From assembly GCA_007751255.1 (NCBI GenBank), contig CP036296.1:3658001-3722000 (forward strand): 64,000 nucleotides of DNA. Reading direction: 5' to 3'. The position numbers and the translations under genes are program-made. Position 1 is the stretch's first letter. Every line of letters starts with the position of its first letter. Positions 40,006 through 47,764 of the stretch are shown here, piece by piece. The notes under the pieces were generated by a model. The model was given only the letters and a program-made list of their open reading frames with translations, was not told the origin of the DNA and searched no databases. Origin of the DNA: Engelhardtia mirabilis. GTDB lineage: Bacteria > Planctomycetota > UBA1135 > GCA-002686595.

Positions 40006-40024
40006 CCAACTGAGCTACACCGCC
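39948..40024 (-). tRNA. tRNA with CAU anticodon (elongator Met, or Ile2 if lysidine-modified)
   Basis: Read on the minus strand, all arms fold: acceptor 40,024-40,018 with 39,957-39,951; D-stem GCTC/GAGC; anticodon stem GCGGA/TCCGC with loop ATCATAA (anticodon CAT); T-stem GGCGG/CCGTC around TTCGAGT; discriminator A and an encoded CCA (39,950-39,948). The 1-72 pair is G-U instead of the usual G-C. CAU with A37 fits elongator tRNA-Met or tRNA-Ile2, which only the modification enzyme TilS distinguishes. The prophage is inserted at the 3' end. Confidence 0.9.
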
Positions 40025-40038
40025 CTTGCGAGCGCGAG

Positions 40039-40068
40039 ACGATAGCGAGCGGGCTGGGCGAGGGTCAA
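40039..40068 (-). promoter_or_regulatory. Promoter of the CAU tRNA gene
   Basis: On the minus strand TTGACC (40,068-40,063) and TATCGT (40,044-40,039) are separated by 18 bases, and the -10 lies 14 bases before the tRNA 5' end. This is a good sigma-70-type promoter at the expected place, in the host side of the junction. Confidence 0.65.
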
Positions 40069-40298
40069 GAGCGACCCGGATGGCGTGTTCGCGTCCCTGG
40101 GGCCAGGGGACCCCTGAAGATCGCGATTCGATTCGAGTTTTGTAGGGAAACCCTGCCGGTTCCCGAGTCCGTCGGCGTTTCTCCTCTCGGTGGCCTCGGT
40201 CCCCCCGCGACGCTCCAATCCGTCCTGGGCCAAGCCGACCACCTCTGGGTCGGGACCCTTCCGAGGGCCCCGACTCCGGGGGAACCGATATGGGAGAG

Positions 40299-40335
40299 CC
40301 GAGGCGCGTCTCGCACCGAGCGAGGCGCGCCTCGG
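40299..40335. terminator. Long GC hairpin in the 424-base gap after the prophage
   Basis: CCGAGGCGCG (40,299-40,308) pairs with CGCGCCTCGG (40,326-40,335), and inner CTCGC/GCGAG extend the stem to about 15 pairs with one T-G wobble. TGTTT follows on the plus strand. It may terminate transcripts from either side. The rest of the gap between the tRNA promoter and the dioxygenase stop (40,069-40,448) shows no gene. Confidence 0.5.
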
Positions 40336-40448
40336 TGTTTCGGGCCCTTGCTCGAACCAGGCGCGTCGACGAAAGACGTGCGCGCGAGGCGAGCTGCCCC
40401 TGATGGGTCAGGCTCCGAGGGGACCACCGGGCCTGAAAGCGTGCGCCG

Positions 40449-41036
40449 TCAGCTCTGGGGGTCGCCGCCGCCCGGCTCGCCGGCGGACTCCACGTCCGGT
40501 GCGCCGTCCCCACGAACCGTGTCGTAGCGCAGGGAGCGCTCCTCCAGCACCTGCCCGGTGTCGCGGCAGTAGATGCCGCAGCTCTCCACCGGGCGCGCGT
40601 AGACGTGCAGGGAGGCCGACCTGTGGTGCGGGCTGTTGCGGATCACGTGCAGACCCAGGCCGTCGTCGATGAAGGCGGGCACGGCCAGGTCGAGGTCCAG
40701 GGTCCCGACCTTCTGCACGGAGCCCGCGGCGTCCCGCCGGAAGCGGTCCTCGGCGATCTGCCCATCCAAGAGGGTCATCCAACAGCTCTGGCCGGAGTGG
40801 TCGTGGAGGTCGCTGGCCAGGCCGGCGTTCCAACACAGGAGCAGCAGCTCGAAGCGCTCCGTGCGGGCCAGGAGGTGGCGCGTGTAGCCGACTTCCGCGA
40901 AGTGGGCGTGGGCCCGCCAATCGTCGGCCTGGCGGGCGTACTCGGCGATGATGCCGGCGATGGCGGCCTGGCCCCCGGGACGTTCGAGTTCGCGACCGAT
41001 GGTCGAGGCGAGTTGGTCGATCGAACTGCTGCTCAT
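40449..41036 (-). CDS. Cysteine dioxygenase-family thiol dioxygenase (195 aa)
   Basis: The enzyme oxidises cysteine (or a related thiol) to the sulfinic acid using O2 and Fe(II). The cupin metal ligands are His78 and His80 in 'ASDLHDHSGQSCWMTLLDGQ' and probably His144 in 'SASLHVYARPV'. Cys85 occupies the position of the mammalian Cys93 that cross-links to Tyr, and Tyr156 (ESCGIYC) is the likely partner; Arg53 may be the substrate-binding Arg. ATG 41,036 begins MSSSSIDQLASTIGREL; a longer reading crosses a Pro/Arg-rich stretch. A TATACT at 41,083-41,078 is a possible -10. Confidence 0.78.
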   Translation of the reverse strand: MSSSSIDQLASTIGRELERPGGQAAIAGIIAEYARQADDWRAHAHFAEVGYTRHLLARTERFELLLLCWNAGLASDLHDHSGQSCWMTLLDGQIAEDRFRRDAAGSVQKVGTLDLDLAVPAFIDDGLGLHVIRNSPHHRSASLHVYARPVESCGIYCRDTGQVLEERSLRYDTVRGDGAPDVESAGEPGGGDPQS

Positions 41037-41230
41037 GGTCTGGGGGGCTGCGCCAGGGTTGGGGAGGGCGCGGGTCGAGTATAGCCCCCTGGCGGACGGT
41101 GGGCCGAGGTCGCCGTCAGGCCCCACCGGGCGGGTTGGCGCCTGACAGACCCTCTCCACGTCGCTCACGCGGGAAGATCGCCCAGGGGACCCTGGGGTCC
41201 GCCCACCCGGACGGCCGAGTAGGGAAGTCC

Positions 41231-42037
41231 GTGAGCGTCGATCCCTCCCCCATCGAGCGTCTGACCGAGTCCCTCCTCGTCGCCACATCGGCGGGAGATC
41301 GGGACAGGGCACTCCTGGACGCGGCCACCAGCCTCTGCCTGGCTTCCTGGGCCGAGCTCTGGCGCCGCGTGGACGGCCCCGATGGCCCTGTGTGGATCCC
41401 GATCCTGTCCCGAGGCGAGCTCGACGCGGCCCCGGACCGGGGCCTGGTGCGCGAGACCCTCGCCGGACGCTTCGGCGGCGGCCTGCCCAACCGCGGCTTC
41501 GTGGTGCGGGACGACGACACGGCCCTGGCCCTGGGCGAGGTCCGGGCCACCGGACCCGAGTTGGACGTCCTCGAGGGGCTGTTGATCCTGCGCGCAGCGG
41601 TCGACGCCCCGGGCGTCAGTTCGATCGAGGCCCTGGTCGCCCCCAGCCCAGCTCTGCTGCGGATCGGGGCGCGCTTCTCGGTCCAGGCCACCCGCGCCCT
41701 GCTCGACCCGACGGTCGACCTGGTGCTCGAGGGCGAGCCCGAGGGTGCCGAGCTCGACGTCGGCGCCGAAGCCCTGGCGGCCCTGCTCCTGGATCTCGGG
41801 TCCGTCGTGCGCGGCGCGGGCCCCGAATCGGGCCTGCGGGTCACGCGCTCCGGAGCGGCCGGACCATGGCTCGAGTTGGTGGCACGCCTGGCCCGCAGGG
41901 GTTCGTCCGACGACCCGCGAGCCGAGGAGTTGCTGGCCCGCGCACGCCTGCACGGACTCGACGCGGAACGCGACGACGACGACTTCGGTACGACGCTCAC
42001 ACTGCGTCTCCCGATCGTCAACCGCGACGCAGCATGA
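41231..42037 (+). CDS. Unrecognised soluble protein, GAF/ATPase-like features (268 aa)
   Basis: GTG 41,231 gives MSVDPSPIERLTESLLVATS, preceded by GGGAAG. The first 130 residues (LCLASWAELWRRVDGPDGPV ... NRGFVVRDDDTALALGEVRA) resemble a GAF-type sensor fold. The C-terminal half, with 'ALAALLLDLGSVVRGAGPES', 'GLRVTRSGAAGPWLELVARL' and 'FGTTLTLRLPIV', resembles the fold of a histidine-kinase ATPase domain without the phospho-acceptor His or clear N and G boxes. It may be a degenerate signalling protein. Confidence in the function is low. Confidence 0.5.
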   Translation: MSVDPSPIERLTESLLVATSAGDRDRALLDAATSLCLASWAELWRRVDGPDGPVWIPILSRGELDAAPDRGLVRETLAGRFGGGLPNRGFVVRDDDTALALGEVRATGPELDVLEGLLILRAAVDAPGVSSIEALVAPSPALLRIGARFSVQATRALLDPTVDLVLEGEPEGAELDVGAEALAALLLDLGSVVRGAGPESGLRVTRSGAAGPWLELVARLARRGSSDDPRAEELLARARLHGLDAERDDDDFGTTLTLRLPIVNRDAA

Positions 42038-42184
42038 CGCCTGGATGAGCGACCCCGCGTTGGGCGCTCCAACTGCGCCTGGACCGGGACGCGGGGCAGG
42101 TTTTCGAAAGGAAACCGATTGCTGATACACCTGACCGGTCGTACTTTCCCGGTGACGCTTCGGCGTCCATGAAGTCTGTCGAGA

Positions 42185-42218
42185 GGGGCCCGGTTTATCA
42201 GCGAGCAAACCAGGCCCC
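42185..42218. repeat. Stem-loop I in structured intergenic region
   Basis: GGGGCCCGGTTT (42,185-42,196) pairs with AAACCAGGCCCC (42,207-42,218): 11 pairs and one C-A mismatch, loop of 10 bases. It is the first of three hairpins in the 442-base gap 42,038-42,479, which contains no convincing gene. Confidence 0.5.
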
Positions 42219-42250
42219 GGGAAGCTCGGCGAGATTTCTCTCTCCCTCGG

Positions 42251-42276
42251 GCCGGCGTTGGGCAAGGAACGCCGGC
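42251..42276. terminator. Stem-loop II, probable terminator
   Basis: GCCGGCGTT (42,251-42,259) and AACGCCGGC (42,268-42,276) form a perfect 9-bp stem with an 8-base loop. No U-tract follows on the plus strand (CCCCTTCC). Confidence 0.5.
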
Positions 42277-42284
42277 CCCCTTCC

Positions 42285-42330
42285 AACGACGAGCGGCGCG
42301 CAGGCCCAGGCCTGCGCGCCGCTCGTCGTT
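42285..42330. terminator. Stem-loop III: 22-bp perfect palindrome, probable bidirectional terminator
   Basis: Arms 42,285-42,306 (AACGACGAGCGGCGCGCAGG plus CC) and 42,309-42,330 are exact inverted copies around CA. It lies between convergent genes (the plus-strand gene ending at 42,037 and the minus-strand hydrolase ending at 42,480), as expected for a two-way terminator, and could form a cruciform. Confidence 0.6.
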
Positions 42331-42345
42331 CGGGGCCGCTCGTCC

Positions 42346-42392
42346 TTCACGCGCGTCGTTCTTCACGCGCGTCGTTCTTCACGCGCGTCGTC
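42346..42392. repeat. Tandem repeat, 2.9 copies of a 16-bp unit
   Basis: TTCACGCGCGTCGTTC is repeated at 42,346-42,361 and 42,362-42,377 and then truncated at 42,378-42,392. The unit shares CGTCGTT with the arms of the adjacent 22-bp palindrome, so the array may have grown from it. No protein-coding frame is supported. Confidence 0.7.
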
Positions 42393-42479
42393 GGCCCAGG
42401 GCCATCGACGTCGGCCAACCGGCCCTATGCTCTGCGCCGCGCGCTGCCGTTGCCGTTGCTTTCAGGCCTTCCGCGGTCG

Positions 42480-44012
42480 CTACGGCAGAACCTGCACCAC
42501 TGCGAAGCTGCCGTTTGCGGTCGGCTTGATCGACAGTTCCTTGGTGACCGGGTCGTAGCTCCAAGCCGTCGGCGGCGCGCCGTTGACGGTGATGGTCGAG
42601 GGCGCCTTGGCATAGCCCCGCAGCACGAGCGTGACGGCCTTGAAGTCGGCCGACCAGGTGGTGATCGTCAGCACCTTGGCCGGATCGATCTTCATTGGCG
42701 CCAGGTCCAGGGCCAGCTCGCGCACGGCGCGGGTGCTCTGGACGGCGAAGGCATTGACCGCGGGGGACTGGACGACGATCCGGTAGTTGGCGACCAGGTT
42801 CGGCTCGATCTCGAGCACTTCGCTCAGGCGGTAGCGATCCTCGCGGTCGGCGAAGAGTTCGAGCACCGGACCCTTCGAGGGCGCGGGCCCCGGAGCGATG
42901 CCGCTGTCGATGAAGTCGAGGGCGGCCGCCATGTCCATGGTGCTCCAGTGGTGCGTGCTGCCGGCCTGTACCTCGGACAGGAACACGTCGGCTCCCAACG
43001 AGAGCAGGTAGTCGTGGAGGGCGTAGGTCATGTTGACCAGGCCCTGTTGGTTGTCCTGCGTGTTGACGTGCAGGTAGATCGGCAGGTCGACCAGGTTCGT
43101 GGCCGGGGCCCGGTCGGGATCGACCTTGTTGGCGGCGGTGAGCTTGGTCGGGTTGATGCGCTCCCAGGCGAAGGGCACCTCGGTCGGCGAGCCCCCGAAG
43201 TGCTCGTCGTCCTCGAGGATCAGCTTGAGCGCGCTCGAGCCGTTCTCGTAGTCCTGGATCACGTCCATGGTGCCGGTGTGGTTGATCACCCCGGCGACGC
43301 GAATGCCGTTGGGGTCCTGCTTACGCATGGCGTAGGACACCGCGTTCAAGCCGCCCATGGAGAAGCCGACCGTGTAGACGCGCTCACGGTTGAAGGGCAG
43401 GATCTTCAGCACCAGGGCCATCACGATGTCGAGCGTGTTCTGGCTCTCGACCGACGCGAAATTGGTCTGGTTCAGGCCCATCGGCGCGAGCAGGATCCAG
43501 TTGCGCTGCTCGCACAGGGCCGGCAGCAGGCTGCCGTTGAACGGGCTGGCGTAGCTGACGCCGTAGGGGTGGAAGGCCACCACGATGGCGCGCTCGGACT
43601 CCGGGATCTGGAACAGGTTCGGAGGGAACTGCAAGAGCAGCTTCTCCTCCTGGGTGGGGTGCCCCGAGACCCCGGCGGCCAGGATGATTTCGACCGTCGG
43701 GTGACCCGACCAGACCGGGTAGTCGTGGACCCAACGGGCCTTGATCCCGGGGGCCAGGTAGAACCAGCCGCCCTTCGAGTTGGCGGTGTGGAAGGTGATC
43801 GGCGAACCGGGGACCCGCAGGGAGCCCTGGCTGCGGCCGGCGCCCGAAGAGGGCGAGGTTCCCGTGCCGCCGCCGCTCGGCCCGCCGGGCGTGGCGGAGA
43901 CCTGCGCCTGGACCTCACCGGCGCCGGCGATGGCCGTGCCGATGGCCAACGCGACGGCCCCGACCCGACGCGCGATCCGACCCAGAACTCGACCGCAGTG
44001 CATGTCCGTCAT
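42480..44012 (-). CDS. Secreted alpha/beta hydrolase, poly(3-hydroxybutyrate)-depolymerase/esterase-like (510 aa)
   Basis: ATG 44,012 gives an N-terminus with a signal-like hydrophobic stretch (RRVGAVALAIGTAIAGAGEV then QAQ) and a Gly/Ser-rich linker. The catalytic domain has strand 'RAIVVAFHPYGVSYASPFNG', 'NWILLAPMGLNQTNFASVES', the nucleophile elbow VGFSMGG with Ser218, and a likely His in 'QAGSTHHWSTMDM'. A C-terminal beta domain of about 120 residues follows (ADREDRYRLSEVLEIEPNLV ... STITVNGAPPTAWSYDPVTK). The layout resembles esterase-PHB-type secreted enzymes. The substrate is unknown. Confidence 0.68.
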   Translation of the reverse strand: MTDMHCGRVLGRIARRVGAVALAIGTAIAGAGEVQAQVSATPGGPSGGGTGTSPSSGAGRSQGSLRVPGSPITFHTANSKGGWFYLAPGIKARWVHDYPVWSGHPTVEIILAAGVSGHPTQEEKLLLQFPPNLFQIPESERAIVVAFHPYGVSYASPFNGSLLPALCEQRNWILLAPMGLNQTNFASVESQNTLDIVMALVLKILPFNRERVYTVGFSMGGLNAVSYAMRKQDPNGIRVAGVINHTGTMDVIQDYENGSSALKLILEDDEHFGGSPTEVPFAWERINPTKLTAANKVDPDRAPATNLVDLPIYLHVNTQDNQQGLVNMTYALHDYLLSLGADVFLSEVQAGSTHHWSTMDMAAALDFIDSGIAPGPAPSKGPVLELFADREDRYRLSEVLEIEPNLVANYRIVVQSPAVNAFAVQSTRAVRELALDLAPMKIDPAKVLTITTWSADFKAVTLVLRGYAKAPSTITVNGAPPTAWSYDPVTKELSIKPTANGSFAVVQVLP

Positions 44013-44191
44013 AGACGATCTCAGTCGACGACCCGGTTCCGCCACCCCGACGATTCCGAGCGTCCCTCCCCAGTAAGCTACCCCGCCCTGGGGCGGGAGG
44101 CGGCGAATGCAAACTTGGTGCGGCCCACATCGTCCCGAAGACGCGCCGAAGCTCGGTAAGACTTTCCAATCTCAGACCCGGGCGGGAGCGC

Positions 44192-45142
44192 TCAAGGGGC
44201 CAAGGCCTCCCGCAGGAGTCCGTAACGCAGCCCTCGACCGCTGACACGTCCCTCGGTCGCCCCCAGTCGCTCCAAGACCGCCGCCAGGCAGCCCAGGCCG
44301 CCGGGGAGGATTCCCGCGCGTCCGGGCTCGATCGGGTGGTCCATGCGCTCCTCGAGGCCCAAGGCCGCCAAGCGCTCGGCCCAGGCCCCCGCCGCGGCAG
44401 CGGCCAGGGTCCAGCCCTGGGCCAGGCGCGGTTCGTAGGACTCCAGGCCTCGGTCCAAGCAGGCCAGGTTGCTGGCGGTGCCGCCCAAGAGCACCAGCTC
44501 GGCGCCCCGGGCCGCGCCGTCGGGGAGGTCGGCCGCCAGGTCACGGGCTGCCGCGCGGAAGGCGCTCCAGGACTTCGGATCGATCGGCTCCAGCCGCTCC
44601 GCACCGCCCAGCCACCGGTCGGTGGCCACCACCGCACCCAGGGGGACGGAAAAGCGCTCCTGACCACCCCCGCGGATCACCTCGGCGCTGCCGCCGCCCA
44701 GGTCGATCACCACCACGTCGCGGGACGCCCCGTCCGCCAACACGGCGTCGAAGGACAGCGCCGCCTCGCGGTCGGGTGTCAGGACCTCGAAGTGAAGGCC
44801 GCAGCGCGCCACCGCCGCTGCGAGGAAGCTCGAGGCATCGCCCGCCGCGCGCAGGGCCGCGGTTCCGGCGGCGCGCACCCGCTCCGGCGCGACCCCGGCC
44901 AGCTCGATCCGGCGCACGAAGGTCTCGAGCACGTCGAGCGTGCGCTCCACCGCGCGGGGATCGAGTCGCGCGCCGGACGCTCCGCCCAGGGCCAGGCCTG
45001 CCCCCAGCCGCGTCGCCAGGCAGTGATCTTCGAGCACCTCCAGGGAACCGTCGGGCAAGTGCCGACCGATCACCAACAGGGCCGTCTCGGTGCCGAGGTC
45101 GATGGCGGCCGCGGGCGGGCCCAGCTCGGATACGTCGTTCAT
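44192..45142 (-). CDS. Exopolyphosphatase/guanosine-pentaphosphate phosphatase family (316 aa)
   Basis: The ASKHA-type ATPase fold is shown by phosphate loop 1 'AAAIDLGTETALLVIGRHL', the 'AAGTAALRAAGDASSF' segment, and phosphate loop 2 'VVVIDLGGGSAEVIRGG', with Glu in 'LTPDREAALSF'. Ppx/GppA enzymes remove phosphate from polyphosphate or convert pppGpp to ppGpp. The protein lacks the C-terminal HD-type extension of E. coli Ppx, as many short homologues do. ATG 45,142 overlaps the stop of the upstream gene (45,139). Confidence 0.78.
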   Translation of the reverse strand: MNDVSELGPPAAAIDLGTETALLVIGRHLPDGSLEVLEDHCLATRLGAGLALGGASGARLDPRAVERTLDVLETFVRRIELAGVAPERVRAAGTAALRAAGDASSFLAAAVARCGLHFEVLTPDREAALSFDAVLADGASRDVVVIDLGGGSAEVIRGGGQERFSVPLGAVVATDRWLGGAERLEPIDPKSWSAFRAAARDLAADLPDGAARGAELVLLGGTASNLACLDRGLESYEPRLAQGWTLAAAAAGAWAERLAALGLEERMDHPIEPGRAGILPGGLGCLAAVLERLGATEGRVSGRGLRYGLLREALAP

Positions 45143-47664
45143 CGGGGCACCAGTTTGACCTGGTTGCTCCAGGACGCCTCGGACGGAATCACGACCGTGA
45201 GCCTTCGGGTGCGGTAGTCCGGATGGCTCACGTGCAGCGTCCACGCACCGGCCTCACCGAACTCGCTTTCATAGCGGCCGTTCGCCCCGCGCCGTAGCAC
45301 CACCCGCTCGGCGTCGGCTCCCACTCCGCCAGCGGCCTGGGGCAGGGGCAGGAGCCGCACCTTGGCGCCGTTCAGCGGTTCGTCGTTCTCATCGCGCAGA
45401 CGCACCTCGAGCCGCACGGCCGGACGCAGGGCGTGGGCCCCGAGGTCGACCTCGGCCCCCGGGAACACGTCGATCGGCCCGATGGCCACTGGCAATCGCC
45501 CCGGGGCCTCGAGGCGCACGACCACCGGGCCGGGGACCACGCCGCTGAGCTCGAAGTGCTCGCCGTCCCGGCGCAGCACCCCGCCTTCGGGCCCCAACAC
45601 GGCCAAGCTCGGTACCGGCGCGCCGCTCTCGGACAGCACGGCCGAACCGCTCAGGATCGCCGTCTCCTCCCGCGGCAGCGCGCGCGCGATCAAGCGCACC
45701 TGGGCATCGTCGGGCAGGAACGGATGGCGCGGCTGCAACTCGACGACCTCGTAGCGACCGCCTGGCAGGGAGAGCTCGACTGGACCGTGTGCAAGGGCGT
45801 CGAAGCGTGCCACCCCGGCGCTGTCGGTGGTGCGGGTCAAGCGCAGGGACTTAGCTGCCTTGATCTCGTCGGCACTGGCGCCCGGGGCCAACGCCGGGCT
45901 CGCCCGCACCTGGAGTGAGCCCCAGGCGAAGCCGTCCTCGTCGACCACGTCGACCCGCAGCTCGGCCGCAGGCACCAACTCCAGTCGTGCAAAGGGCTCG
46001 GGTGTGTCTTCGGCGACGGGCACCGTCAGTCGTCCCGGTCGGTAGCCCAAGGCCGAGACCCTGACGCTGGCGACCCCGTCCATCGCGCCCTCGAGGCCGA
46101 AGCGGCCCATGGCGTCACTCTCGGTCGCGCGCCAATGCAGCTCGGCGCGACCCGTGGGGTAGACCAACTCCACGGCGGCCCCCGCGATGCCCTCTCCGCT
46201 GGTGGCGTCGGTCACTTCTCCTTCGATCGTGCGGCCGCCGCGCAGCACCAGGGTCACAGCCTCGGCTGCCGCACCAGCCTCCAGGCGACCGATCTCGACC
46301 TGCGCCGGGACCAGGTCCTCGCGCCCGGGCGGCGGGATCGCGACGCCGAGCAGAAACTCCCCCACCGGCAGGGACTCGACGGTGAACACGCCGTCGCGGC
46401 CCGTTGTCGCCACTTGGTAGGCGCCGTCCACAGGGTCCTGATCGAGCAGTCCTGCGAGCTGCGACCGCTCGCGCCTCGAGATCACTCGCACCTGTGCCTC
46501 GGCCACCGGTCGCCCGCGGGGATCGACCACCGTGCCCAGCAATGACGTGGGCGGCGCGAGCACGACTTCGCGCTCGATGGCGGTCGAACTCGAAACCAGC
46601 TCGACCACCTCCAAGTAGTTCGCCCCCCACGGAGAGCGCACCTCGAGGCGATAGGAGCCCGGTGCGGCGGGCGGCAGCTCGAAGCTGCCGTCGGCGGCAG
46701 TCGAAGTCTCGAGGCGCAGCTCTCCCTCGGCGTCGCGCGGCATACCGGAGCCGCGCAGGCTCAACTCGACCTCCGCGGCCTCGATCGGCGAACCGTCCTC
46801 GCGCCGGACCGTGCCCCACAGTCGTCCGCCGCGCTCGAGGTCGACGCCCTCGGTCCGCAGCTCTCCCGGCGCGAGGTTGAGGCCGGCGCGAAAGGGCACG
46901 AAGCGCTCGCCAACCCTCCCCGCCAGGGCGTACTCGCCCGGATCGAGGTCGGCGAAGATCACCCACACCTCGCCGGACTCGGCATGCAGGGGCTCGCCCA
47001 CCCGCGCCGGCCAATCGCCCTTGCGCCCCGAGTCCCGCAGCCACAGGCGGAACTCGGCGTCTTCGAGCTCGTCCGGGGGTGGCTGCAGGTCGAGCTTCAG
47101 AGTCGCCGAGGGCATGAGCTCCAACTCCAACTCGAGCGGCGCGGTGAGCCCCTCGCGGGTCAAGTCCACGTAGCGCTTGTCGCGCACGGTGAATCGAGCG
47201 AGCACGCCCTGGGGCCAGGGCAATCGAAAACGACCGTCCTCGCCACTTTGGGTGCCGACGTCCCGTCCCTCGATGGCGAGCCCGACATTGACGCCACGGA
47301 TCGGCGCGCCACTGGTGACATCCCGCAGCCGTCCTTCGACCCAAGACATCGGCCCCGCCTCGAGGGCCCCCTCGGACGCGGGGTCGCCGGACCCGATCAA
47401 CAGGGATCTTCCGCCGCCAGTCCCAACCGTCCCGCGCGCTCGGTCGCGCTCCGAGGCACTCGGGCTGGACGAAATCGAGGTCGTGTTCGCGAGCCCCTGG
47501 TCGCCGGCGGGAGGCTGCGCGCCTGGCTCTGCTCCCGTTCCTTGGGCCAAGCCCTCGGGTTGTGCGACGTCCACCCCCGGGCCGCCCGGCGAGAGCACCA
47601 ACCAGCCCAGCGCCGCCACCGCGACCAGGCTGACGAGGACCAAGATCGGAGTAGCCGAGCGCAC
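45139..47664 (-). CDS. Membrane-anchored protein with repeated carboxypeptidase-regulatory-like (Ig-type) domains (841 aa)
   Basis: A signal/anchor segment (ILVLVSLVAVAALGWLVL) and a Pro/Ser/Gly linker precede about six beta-sandwich modules of the 'VEGRLRDVTSGAPIRGVNVG', 'LWGTVRREDGSPIEAAEVEL', 'LLGTVVDPRGRPVAEAQVRV', 'IEGEVTDATSGEGIAGAAVE' and 'SGSAVLSESGAPVPSLAVLG' type, each with 'DGxFxLxxLPxGxYxLxV'-like ends. Such modules are structural or adhesive surface units, not peptidases. Multi-repeat proteins like this are common in Planctomycetota. It overlaps the Ppx gene, so the two are probably co-transcribed. Confidence 0.72.
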   Translation of the reverse strand: MRSATPILVLVSLVAVAALGWLVLSPGGPGVDVAQPEGLAQGTGAEPGAQPPAGDQGLANTTSISSSPSASERDRARGTVGTGGGRSLLIGSGDPASEGALEAGPMSWVEGRLRDVTSGAPIRGVNVGLAIEGRDVGTQSGEDGRFRLPWPQGVLARFTVRDKRYVDLTREGLTAPLELELELMPSATLKLDLQPPPDELEDAEFRLWLRDSGRKGDWPARVGEPLHAESGEVWVIFADLDPGEYALAGRVGERFVPFRAGLNLAPGELRTEGVDLERGGRLWGTVRREDGSPIEAAEVELSLRGSGMPRDAEGELRLETSTAADGSFELPPAAPGSYRLEVRSPWGANYLEVVELVSSSTAIEREVVLAPPTSLLGTVVDPRGRPVAEAQVRVISRRERSQLAGLLDQDPVDGAYQVATTGRDGVFTVESLPVGEFLLGVAIPPPGREDLVPAQVEIGRLEAGAAAEAVTLVLRGGRTIEGEVTDATSGEGIAGAAVELVYPTGRAELHWRATESDAMGRFGLEGAMDGVASVRVSALGYRPGRLTVPVAEDTPEPFARLELVPAAELRVDVVDEDGFAWGSLQVRASPALAPGASADEIKAAKSLRLTRTTDSAGVARFDALAHGPVELSLPGGRYEVVELQPRHPFLPDDAQVRLIARALPREETAILSGSAVLSESGAPVPSLAVLGPEGGVLRRDGEHFELSGVVPGPVVVRLEAPGRLPVAIGPIDVFPGAEVDLGAHALRPAVRLEVRLRDENDEPLNGAKVRLLPLPQAAGGVGADAERVVLRRGANGRYESEFGEAGAWTLHVSHPDYRTRRLTVVIPSEASWSNQVKLVPR

Positions 47665-47764
47665 GTGATCACGATAACGACACCGACCACGGCCGTGACA
47701 GGGTCGCGAAGATCGCCGATCCAGGACACTAGGCAGCGCCGCCGGTCGCCTGCCCGGTCGTACC

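Larger units (their letters stand above)
1..40024. mobile_element. Integrated tailed-phage prophage (right-hand part; left end outside window)
   Basis: A continuous block of phage genes runs from the left window edge to a tRNA gene: large and small terminase, portal, capsid, tail tube, frameshifted tail chaperones, tape measure, tail tip proteins and a tyrosine integrase. The long tape measure (1,121 residues) with a tube protein and no sheath protein points to a long non-contractile tail. The integrase lies directly beside the 3' end of a tRNA gene on the minus strand, the usual arrangement at an attachment site. I see no second copy of the tRNA 3' end in the window, so the left attachment site, and probably the repressor and replication genes, lie to the left of position 1. 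Structural genes look intact, so the element may still be functional. Confidence 0.93.

Noticed and set aside
42346-42392. CRISPR-like array
   Set aside because: The units are contiguous 16-mers without spacers and total fewer than three copies. It is a simple tandem repeat.
42258-44159. Open frame of 633 codons on the plus strand opposite the alpha/beta hydrolase
   Set aside because: His/Arg/Asp-rich antisense shadow; its start lies inside the hairpin and tandem array region.
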